A stretch of 11,872 nt of DNA from an uncultured Pseudomonadota bacterium (lineage in GTDB: Bacteria; Pseudomonadota; Gammaproteobacteria; Burkholderiales; Rhodocyclaceae): the NCBI GenBank assembly GCA_946479855.1, contig CAMLHL010000076.1, forward strand, positions 1 through 11,872, in the 5' to 3' direction. This document shows, one piece after another, positions 6,274 to 11,872 of the stretch. The notes under the pieces are model-generated. The model saw only the letters and a list, made by a program, of their open reading frames with translations. It searched no databases and was not told the origin of the DNA. Every line of letters starts with the position of its first letter. Positions within the stretch are counted from its first letter, which is position 1. The translations under genes were made by a program, and so were the position numbers.

Positions 6274-6738
6274 ATGGAACGCTTCACCATTTCGCTGGAC
6301 GAGTCGCTGGCCAGCCAGTTCGACCAGCTGATTGCCGATCGGGGTTACCGCAACCGCTCGGAAGCGGTGCGCGACCTGATCCGCGGCGCCATCGAGAGCG
6401 ACCGCCAGCGCGAGACGCCGGCCGGCCATTGCGTCGCCAACCTGTCCTACGTTTATAACCACCATGAACGCGAGCTGGCCGAGCGTCTGACCGGCCTGCA
6501 GCATGCCCACCACGACTTGACGGTAGCGGCGCTGCACAGCCATCTCGATCACGACAATTGCCTGGAGTCCGTAATTTTGAAAGGGGCGACAGCGGAGGTC
6601 CGGCAATTTGCCGATGCGCTGATGGCCGAACGCGGCGTCCGCCATGGCCAGCTGAACATCATCGCGCTGGAAGCGGAGCAGCATCATGCCCACGACGAAC
6701 ACGGCGAGGCCCATGTCCACTACCGTCCCGCCCGCTGA
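6274..6738 (+). CDS. nikR: NikR nickel-responsive ribbon-helix-helix repressor with His-rich C-terminal tail
   Basis: 154 residues. ATG 6274 is preceded by AAGGAG at 8-base spacing. Residues 1-45 form the ribbon-helix-helix DNA-binding domain (MERFTISLDESLASQFDQL...YRNRSEAVRDLIR). The ACT-like metal domain follows, with LQHAHHDLTV and ALHSHLDHDNCLES supplying the high-affinity nickel ligands H77, H88, H90 and C96, equivalent to E. coli H76, H87, H89 and C95. The domain ends GVRHGQLNII. About 20 residues extend beyond the 133-residue E. coli protein and hold seven His (H137, H138, H140, H143, H147, H149 in the tail, plus H124 nearby) among acidic residues. This could be an extra metal site. 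It would repress nickel uptake when nickel is plentiful. A matching operator candidate lies before the permease gene downstream, and none was seen before nikR itself. The stop overlaps the kinase gene. Confidence 0.93.
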   Translation: MERFTISLDESLASQFDQLIADRGYRNRSEAVRDLIRGAIESDRQRETPAGHCVANLSYVYNHHERELAERLTGLQHAHHDLTVAALHSHLDHDNCLESVILKGATAEVRQFADALMAERGVRHGQLNIIALEAEQHHAHDEHGEAHVHYRPAR

Positions 6739-8059
6739 TCCGGCGCCCGATTCGCCCCTGCCGCCGGGCGGCGAGCAGGCCTGGATCGAAGTCATCCAGA
6801 AGATGGACGAGGTCTATAACGACCTTCTCCAGTACGAAGTCGCCCTTGAAGAAAAGAATGCCGCGCTCGAGGAATCGCACCAGTTCATCGAGAGCGTGCT
6901 CGCCTCGATGTCGGACATCCTGATCGTCTGCGACCGCAACGGCGGCATCGAGGAAGTGAATGCCTCGCTGCAGCACTTTTCCGGCAAGACCGCCGGTGAG
7001 CTGGAAAAAACACCGGTCTTCGATCTCTTCGCTGACGAGGCCGAGCGGGCCAAGGCGCGCGACATCTTCGTCCGCTTCGGCCGCGAGGGCGTTCATGATT
7101 GCGAATTTTTCCTGCGCGCCGGCGATGGTTCGACCGTGCCGGTATCGATGAACTGCACGCCGCGCCTGTCGCAGACCGGCAAGCTGATGGGCATGGTGGT
7201 CACCGGCCGCCCGGTCGGCGAACTGCGCCGCGCCTATTCGGCCTTGCGCCAGGCGCACGACGACCTGAAGCGGACGCAAAGCCAGCTGCTGCACGCCGAG
7301 AAAATGGTTTCGCTGGGCCGCCTGGTGGCCGGCGTGGCGCACGAGTTGAATAACCCGATCAGCTTCGTACTCGGCAACGTACTGTCGCTGCGACGTTATG
7401 AAAGCCGTCTCGAAAGCTACCTCAATGCAGTGCACGCCACGGGGGCGGCCGACGATGCAGGGCTCAAGGCGATGCGCCAGGAGCTGCGCATCGACCGCAT
7501 TCTGGCCGATATGCCGCACCTGATCGACGGCATGATCGAAGGTGCCGAGCGCACCCGCGATATCGTCGATGCGCTGAAACGTTTCTCGGCGGTCGACAAG
7601 GCGATCCCCGAGCAGGTTAATCTCAACGAAGTGGTCGAACGTTCGGTGCGCTGGGTGGTGCAGAGCGCCGCCGCCAAGGTCACGGTCGACGTCGATTTAC
7701 CGGCCGATTTGCGCTGCTCGGGCACCTCCGGCCAGTTGCAGCAGGTGGCCATGAATCTGGTGCAGAACGCCTGCGATGCCGTCGCCAATCGTCCGCAGCC
7801 GCGCCTGAAGATCAGTGGCGGCGTGGAAAACGGCATGGCAGTCCTGCACTTTGCCGACAATGGGCCGGGTATTCCCGAGGCAAACCTGAGCCGGCTGTTC
7901 GAGCCTTTCTTCACCACCAAACCGGTCGGCCAGGGCACCGGCCTGGGCTTGTCGATCAGCTACGGCATTGTCGAGCGGCATGGCGGCAAGCTGAGCGCCG
8001 GCAACCTGCCGGGCGGCGGGGCGGAATTCATCCTTGCACTACCGCTGGAAAGCCGCTGA
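6686..8059 (+). CDS. Soluble PAS-domain sensor histidine kinase, HupT/HoxJ-like (H2 signalling)
   Basis: 457 residues with no membrane helix, so cytoplasmic. The order is a Pro-rich start (1-30), coiled coil (about 35-65), PAS domain (68-178: FIESVLASMSDILIVCDRNGGIEEVN...), a second coil (180-205) and a dimerisation domain with phospho-acceptor H219 (GRLVAGVAHELNNPISFV). A long insertion follows before the catalytic domain: N-box MNLVQNACDAV (N361), G1 DNGPGIP (391-397), F-box LFEPFFTT and G2 GQGTGLGLS. The ELNNPISFV box and the extended region between H219 and the ATPase domain resemble HupT/HoxJ, which work with the regulatory hydrogenase HupUV/HoxBC and regulator HupR/HoxA. Those partners are not in the window. 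It overlaps nikR by 53 bases. GGAG 7 bases before ATG 6686 supports this start, and ATG 6713 is the alternative. Another PAS kinase specificity is possible. Confidence 0.8.
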   Translation: MPTTNTARPMSTTVPPADPAPDSPLPPGGEQAWIEVIQKMDEVYNDLLQYEVALEEKNAALEESHQFIESVLASMSDILIVCDRNGGIEEVNASLQHFSGKTAGELEKTPVFDLFADEAERAKARDIFVRFGREGVHDCEFFLRAGDGSTVPVSMNCTPRLSQTGKLMGMVVTGRPVGELRRAYSALRQAHDDLKRTQSQLLHAEKMVSLGRLVAGVAHELNNPISFVLGNVLSLRRYESRLESYLNAVHATGAADDAGLKAMRQELRIDRILADMPHLIDGMIEGAERTRDIVDALKRFSAVDKAIPEQVNLNEVVERSVRWVVQSAAAKVTVDVDLPADLRCSGTSGQLQQVAMNLVQNACDAVANRPQPRLKISGGVENGMAVLHFADNGPGIPEANLSRLFEPFFTTKPVGQGTGLGLSISYGIVERHGGKLSAGNLPGGGAEFILALPLESR

Positions 8060-8106
8060 CCAGTTGGCGGGCTTGGGCCACACTGTTCTGGCGTTGAAAT
8101 CAATAC

Positions 8107-8125
8107 GATCAATGACTTATTGATC
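8107..8125. repeat. Inverted repeat upstream of the nickel permease
   Basis: GATCAAT (8107-8113) and ATTGATC (8119-8125) are perfect 7-base complements around GACTT. It lies 14 bases before the NikR-like box. The arms point the opposite way to an FNR box (TTGAT-N4-ATCAA), so FNR is not implied. It could be a second operator or a promoter part. A TTGAAA (8094-8099) just upstream might serve as a -35 element. Confidence 0.4.
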
Positions 8126-8138
8126 TGGCACAGTCTTT

Positions 8139-8165
8139 GTATGAAGATGGGGAAATACTTCATAC
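8139..8165. promoter_or_regulatory. Candidate NikR operator before the nickel permease
   Basis: GTATGAAG (8139-8146) and CTTCATAC (8158-8165) are perfect 8-base inverted arms. The outer six bases equal the E. coli NikR site GTATGA-N16-TCATAC, but the gap between them is 15, not 16. The site ends 7 bases before ATG 8173 of the permease, so bound NikR would block transcription or initiation. Together with nikR two genes upstream, this is strong context. Confidence 0.7.
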
Positions 8166-8172
8166 GGTGCCC

Positions 8173-8982
8173 ATGGAAACCATCCCTACCGACTGGCTGT
8201 CGCTGCTGATCCTGACCTTCGTGCTCGGCATGAAGCACGGTTTCGATGCCGACCATCTGGCCACCATCGACGGCCTGACCCGCTACAACGCCCGTCACCG
8301 GCCGGATCTGGCGCGTTATTGCGGCACGCTGTTCTCGCTCGGCCATGGTGCCGTGGTCATGGCTATCGCTCTCGGCGTCTCGGCCCTTGCCGGGCAATGG
8401 GCCGTGCCGGAATGGTTCGGCACCCTGGGCGGCGTGGTTTCGATCAGCTTTCTGGTGCTGCTGGGCAGTCTCAACCTGGCTGCTGTGCTCGCCGCCGAGC
8501 CCCATGAAATGGTCCAGCCGGTCGGCCTTAAGGGGCGCCTGCTCGGCAACCTGCGGCATGTCTCGCACCCGGGGCTGGTGGCGCTGGTCGGCGCCCTGTT
8601 CGCACTGTCCTTCGATACCCTGTCGCAGGCTGCCTTCTTCGCGCTGACCGCGACCCGGTTCGGCGGCTGGGAGCATGCGCTGTTGCTCGCCCTGCTTTTC
8701 ATGCTCGGCATGCTGTTGACCGACGGCATCAACGGCCTGTGGATCTCCCGGCTGATCGCCCGGGCCGATCAGGTGGCGCTGGTCGCCTCGCGGGTCATGG
8801 GCCTGGTGGTCTCCGGCGTCAGTCTGCTGGTCGCTGCTTTCGGCGCCGCCCGGATGCTGTCGCCGGCGGTCGAGGCCTGGAGCGAAGGCAAGGAGCTGGT
8901 CTTTGGCTTTTTGCTGGTGACGATCATTGCCCTCAGCTTTCTCGCAGCGGTACGTTTGACCCGCCGGCCGACACCGGTTTGA
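8173..8982 (+). CDS. NiCoT-family nickel/cobalt permease (HoxN/NixA-like)
   Basis: 269 residues from ATG 8173. An in-frame TTG at 8137 would put the operator inside the gene, so I reject it. GTG 8167 is a possible start. No clear Shine-Dalgarno precedes the start. Helix II carries the signature H-x4-DH (GMKHGFDADHLATIDGLTR; H22, D27, H28) that binds Ni(II). SLGHGAVV (55-62), LSFDTLSQ (145-152) and LGMLLTDGINGLW (178-190) match the further NiCoT motifs, and about seven to eight hydrophobic helices can be traced. It is shorter than classic HoxN (about 350 residues), with a reduced central loop. It would import nickel across the inner membrane for hydrogenase or urease. A NikR-type box lies directly upstream, and a TonB receptor gene follows after 45 bases. 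Cobalt or mixed specificity cannot be excluded from the motifs alone. Confidence 0.88.
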   Translation: METIPTDWLSLLILTFVLGMKHGFDADHLATIDGLTRYNARHRPDLARYCGTLFSLGHGAVVMAIALGVSALAGQWAVPEWFGTLGGVVSISFLVLLGSLNLAAVLAAEPHEMVQPVGLKGRLLGNLRHVSHPGLVALVGALFALSFDTLSQAAFFALTATRFGGWEHALLLALLFMLGMLLTDGINGLWISRLIARADQVALVASRVMGLVVSGVSLLVAAFGAARMLSPAVEAWSEGKELVFGFLLVTIIALSFLAAVRLTRRPTPV

Positions 8983-9027
8983 CGTGGCAATGACGAGGGC
9001 GGGCCGGGCGAGCGGCTTTCTGGGGCG

Positions 9028-11085
9028 ATGGGTTTAAAAGGTAAGCTTGTTGGTTCCTGCCTGGTCGCGACCAGTGTCCTGGCGCATGCAGCGAGCGAAT
9101 TGCCGGCCGTCGAAGTCCGCGCCAGCACCGAGGATCTCGAAGGCATCGCGACGACCGGCAGCGAAGGCGTGGTGTCCAGCCAGCGCCTGGCTGCCGTGCC
9201 CATCCTGCGTCCCGGCGAGGCGCTGGAAATGGTGCCCGGCCTGATCGTCACGCAGCACGCCGGTGACGGCAAGGCCAACCAGTACTTCCTGCGCGGCTTC
9301 AACCTCGACCACGGCACCGATTTTGCTACTGAGGTCGGCGGTGTGCCGGTCAACATGCCAAGCCATGCCCATGGCCAGGGCTACACCGATCTCAATTTTT
9401 TGATCCCCGAACTGGTCGACCGTATCCGTTACCGCAAGGGGCCGTATTTCGCCGAGGAAGGCGATTTCTCGTCGGCCGGGGCGGCGCATATCGACTATTT
9501 CCGCCGTCTCGACGAGTCGCTGGCGCAGCTGACGCTGGGCCGGAACGGCTACGCCCGCAGCCTGCTCGCCGGTTCGCCGGAGTTGGCCGGCGGCCGGCTG
9601 CTCTACGGGCTGGAACTGTTCCACAACGACGGCCCGTGGCAGGTCGCCGAAGGGTACCGGAGACTGAACGGTGTCCTGCGCTACAGCCTGGGGACGCGCT
9701 ACGACGGCTGGTCAGTGACCGGGATGGCCTACGAGAGCCGGTGGACCTCCACCGACCAGATCGCCCAGCGGGCCATCCGCAGCGGCGCGGTGGACCGTTT
9801 CGGCAGCCTCGACCCGACCACCGGCGGCCAGACTTACCGCTACAGCCTGGCCGGCGAGTGGGCGCAGCGTGGCGAGCACAGCCAGAGCAAGGCCACGGTT
9901 TGGGCGCTGCGCTCCAGCCTCGACCTGTGGTCCAACTTCCAGTATTGCCTGAATGACGATGCCGCCAATGGTAACTGCCATCTTGGCGACCAGTTCAAGC
10001 AGGCCGAGCGGCGGACGGCCGGTGGCTTTGCTGCGTCGCAGGTGCTTTACGACACATGGGGCGGCTTCGAGGTGGAAAACTCCTTCGGCCTGCAGGGACG
10101 GCTCGATCGCCTCAATCCGGTCGGCCTCTACGCCGCCAGCGCCCGCCAGACGACCGCTACGGTGCGCGAGGACAAGGTTACCCAGCGCAGCCTGGCACTC
10201 TGGGCGCAGAATGAAACACGGTGGAGCGCCTGGTTCCGATCGGTGCAGGGTTTGCGGGCCGATGCCTACGATTTCAGGGTCGATAGCGATTTGCCGGCCA
10301 ACGCCGGCCGGGCCGGCGACCAGATGGTGACGCCGAAGCTGGCGCTGATCTTCGGGCCGTGGCGGCAGACCGAGCTTTACCTGAACTACGGCCATGGTTT
10401 CCATTCCAACGATGCGCGCGGCACGACGATCAGTGTCGACCCGGTCAGCGGCGTGCCGGTGGACAAGGTCCCGCCGCTGGTGCGAACGCGTGGCTACGAA
10501 ATCGGGGCGCGTTCGGAAATTGCCCGGAATTGGCAGTCGACCGTCAGCTTCTGGCAACTCGATGTGGCGTCCGAGCTGCTCTTCGTCGGTGATGCCGGCA
10601 CCACCGAAGCCTCGCGCCCGTCGCGCCGCTACGGGGTCGAGTGGAGCAATTTCTATGCGCCGACCGAATGGCTGGCCTTCGACGCCGACCTCGCCTGGTC
10701 GCAGGCCCGTTTCCGCGACGCCGCGCCGGAAGGCAACGCTGTTCCCGGCGCCGTGACGGCGAGCGCCCATCTGGGCCTCACCATCGATCACCTCGGCCCC
10801 TGGTTCGGGGCGTTGCGTCTCCGCTATTTCGGGCCGCGGCCGCTGGTCGAAGACAACTCGGTGCGTTCGCAGGCCTCGGCCCTGACCAACCTGCGTCTCG
10901 GCTATCGTTTCGATGCCCGAACCCTGCTGGCGCTCGATGTCTACAACCTGTTCGACCGCAAGACCAACGACATCGAATACTGGTACGCGTCGCAACTGGC
11001 GGATGAAAGCGCGCCGGTATTCGATCGCCATGTCCACCCGGGCGAGCCGCGCAGCCTGCGTGTGACCGTCTCATACCGCTTCTGA
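9028..11085 (+). CDS. TonB-dependent outer-membrane receptor, probably for nickel
   Basis: 685 residues. A signal peptide occupies about 1-21 (MGLKGKLVGSCLVATSVLAHA) and a TonB-box-like AVEVRAS lies at 27-33. The plug domain (about 40-165) contains QYFLRGFNLDHGTDF, VGGVPVNMPSHAHGQGYTD and RIRYRKGPYFAEEGDFSSAG. The rest is a beta-barrel of alternating aromatic strands ending HPGEPRSLRVTVSYRF, with the terminal Phe typical of outer-membrane barrels. Two Cys around residue 310 (YCLNDDAANGNC) may form a disulfide in an outer loop. The His-rich plug stretch SHAHGQG occurs in a broad receptor group, so it does not prove a metal ligand. The gene begins 45 bases after the nickel permease with no promoter seen between them, so co-transcription under NikR is likely. 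By context the substrate is a nickel chelate, with cobalt or another metal chelate as alternatives. The ribosome site is weak. Confidence 0.85.
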   Translation: MGLKGKLVGSCLVATSVLAHAASELPAVEVRASTEDLEGIATTGSEGVVSSQRLAAVPILRPGEALEMVPGLIVTQHAGDGKANQYFLRGFNLDHGTDFATEVGGVPVNMPSHAHGQGYTDLNFLIPELVDRIRYRKGPYFAEEGDFSSAGAAHIDYFRRLDESLAQLTLGRNGYARSLLAGSPELAGGRLLYGLELFHNDGPWQVAEGYRRLNGVLRYSLGTRYDGWSVTGMAYESRWTSTDQIAQRAIRSGAVDRFGSLDPTTGGQTYRYSLAGEWAQRGEHSQSKATVWALRSSLDLWSNFQYCLNDDAANGNCHLGDQFKQAERRTAGGFAASQVLYDTWGGFEVENSFGLQGRLDRLNPVGLYAASARQTTATVREDKVTQRSLALWAQNETRWSAWFRSVQGLRADAYDFRVDSDLPANAGRAGDQMVTPKLALIFGPWRQTELYLNYGHGFHSNDARGTTISVDPVSGVPVDKVPPLVRTRGYEIGARSEIARNWQSTVSFWQLDVASELLFVGDAGTTEASRPSRRYGVEWSNFYAPTEWLAFDADLAWSQARFRDAAPEGNAVPGAVTASAHLGLTIDHLGPWFGALRLRYFGPRPLVEDNSVRSQASALTNLRLGYRFDARTLLALDVYNLFDRKTNDIEYWYASQLADESAPVFDRHVHPGEPRSLRVTVSYRF

Positions 11086-11175
11086 GGCAGGCGGCCATAA
11101 TTACGCTTTGCCGGCAGCGAGCCTTTGGAGTAACCTAACGGGTTTTCCCTAATAGCCGAATTCCGAGGAGAATCC
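11086..11175. other. Intergenic region before maeB
   Basis: 90 bases between the receptor stop and the malic enzyme GTG. The stretch is AT-richer than the flanking genes and probably holds the maeB promoter. TTGGAG (11125-11130) and TAATAG (11150-11155) are a poor pair with 19-base spacing. GAGGAG (11165-11170) is the ribosome site, 5 bases before the GTG. No terminator hairpin for the receptor gene is evident. Confidence 0.5.
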
Positions 11176-11872
11176 GTGGAAAAGGATCTGCGCGAAGCCG
11201 CTCTTGAATACCATCGCTGGCCCACGCCGGGCAAGATTTCAGTCCGCCCGACCAAGGGCCTGACCAACCAGCGCGATCTCGCCCTGGCCTACTCTCCCGG
11301 CGTCGCCGCCGCCTGCGACCTGATCGTCGAAGATCCGGCCAGCGCGGCTGAAATGACCTCGCGCGCCAATCTGGTCGGCGTCATCACCAACGGCACCGCC
11401 GTCCTCGGCCTCGGCAACATCGGCCCGCTGGCCGCCAAGCCGGTCATGGAAGGCAAGGGCTGCCTGTTCAAGAAGTTCGCCGGCATCGACGTTTTCGACA
11501 TCGAACTGGCCGAGAACGACCCGGACAAGCTGATCGAGATCATCGCTGCCATGGAGCCGACGCTCGGCGGCATCAACCTTGAGGACATCAAGGCGCCCGA
11601 ATGCTTCTACATCGAAGAGAAGCTCAAGGAACGGATGAGCATCCCGGTTTTCCACGATGACCAGCACGGCACCGCGATCATTTCCGCCGCCGCCATGCTC
11701 AATGGCCTGAAGGTCGTCGGCAAGAAGATCGACGAGATCAAGGTGGTCTGCTCCGGCGCCGGCGCTGCGGCGATTTCCTGCCTGAACCTGTGGTGCGACC
11801 TCGGCGTCAAGCGCCAAAACATCACCGTCTGCGACTCCAAGGGCGTCATCTACGTCGGCCGCCAGGGCGGCA
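11176..11872 (+). CDS. maeB: NADP-dependent malic enzyme, MaeB family (C-terminus off window)
   Basis: 232 residues are visible, from GTG 11176 with GAGGAG 5 bases upstream, to the right edge. Malic enzyme oxidatively decarboxylates malate to pyruvate with NADP(H). The N-terminal malic domain shows [26 protein letters not shown] (Tyr39 general-acid candidate), [38 protein letters not shown] (active-site Lys, metal-site acidic residues), [12 protein letters not shown] (E136, D137) and [11 protein letters not shown] (D161, D162). The NAD(P)-binding Rossmann domain starts at [10 protein letters not shown] (191-200). If it follows the large MaeB type, a phosphotransacetylase-like domain lies beyond the edge. 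It is the same strand as the nickel genes but has its own 5' region, so it is probably an independent unit and not part of that cluster. Confidence 0.92.
   Translation, partial: MEKDLREAALEYHRWPTPGKISVRPTKGLTNQRDLALAYSPGVAAACDLIVEDPASAAEMTSRANLVGVITNGTAVLGLGNIGPLAAKPVMEGKGCLFKKFAGIDVFDIELAENDPDKLIEIIAAMEPTLGGINLEDIKAPECFYIEEKLKERMSIPVFHDDQHGTAIISAAAMLNGLKVVGKKIDEIKVVCSGAGAAAISCLNLWCDLGVKRQNITVCDSKGVIYVGRQGG

Noticed and set aside
8137..8172. Upstream TTG start for the nickel permease
   Set aside because: It would place the NikR-like palindrome inside the coding sequence and has no ribosome site. ATG 8173 directly precedes the conserved N-terminal helix.
9712..11037. 441-codon minus-strand frame opposite the TonB receptor
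   Set aside because: The plus strand encodes a complete signal peptide, plug and barrel ending in Phe. The antisense product is a typical GC-rich shadow.
1..11872. Mobile elements, CRISPR arrays, tRNA or rRNA genes, defence systems
   Set aside because: I saw no transposase, integrase, regular repeat-spacer pattern, cloverleaf or rRNA-like stretch. The genes read as stable chromosomal metabolism and regulation.

Overview
The window is high-GC DNA, densely packed with genes. It looks like the chromosome of a denitrifying betaproteobacterium, with Rhodocyclales such as Dechloromonas, Azonexus or Thauera relatives the best guess. That placement rests on the gene set (NosR, CcoG, an NsrR-type Rrf2 regulator, NikR, a HupT/HoxJ-like kinase, MaeB) and on codon use. 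No marker gene in the window fixes the taxon. I see no tRNA, rRNA, CRISPR array, insertion sequence or prophage.

Region 1 (1-1595, minus strand) is the N-terminal ~531 residues of NosR, the membrane flavo-iron-sulfur protein that supports nitrous oxide reductase. It runs off the left edge, where the rest of a nos operon would be expected. A 355-base gap (1596-1950) separates it from a divergent pair on the plus strand (1951-3131): a membrane-anchored J-domain-like protein that has lost the HPD motif and carries a long charged coiled coil, then a small membrane-anchored protein of unknown function. A strong GC hairpin (3134-3155) separates this pair from the convergent minus-strand gene for a stand-alone AAA+ ATPase (3162-4127).

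Region 2 (4256-6202) is a divergent pair: ccoG (minus strand), a polyferredoxin implicated in copper reduction for cytochrome oxidase assembly, and an nsrR-like NO-sensing Rrf2 repressor (plus strand). Their 90-base shared upstream region holds a 23-base sequence (5685-5707) with the 11-1-11 geometry of an NsrR operator. It abuts a candidate -10 element of ccoG. This suggests that nitric oxide induces ccoG, and it ties the pair to the nearby nosR.

Region 3 (6274-11085, plus strand) looks like a nickel-homeostasis and hydrogenase-control cluster: nikR with an extra His-rich tail, a soluble PAS histidine kinase resembling HupT/HoxJ of the H2-sensing systems (overlapping nikR by 53 bases), a NiCoT-type nickel permease, and a TonB-dependent receptor. 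Just before the permease start is a GTATGAAG...CTTCATAC inverted repeat (8139-8165), close to the known NikR operator but with a 15- rather than 16-base spacer. This supports a circuit in which Ni-NikR represses inner- and outer-membrane nickel uptake. The kinase between them would link nickel supply to hydrogenase expression.

Region 4 (11176 to the end) is the first ~232 residues of a NADP-type malic enzyme (MaeB family), a central-metabolism gene that runs off the right edge.

The best leads are the two candidate operators, the NikR-kinase-permease-receptor cluster, the HPD-less J-like protein with its unknown partner, and an orphan ccoG paired with an NO sensor. I do not claim a wholly new system.
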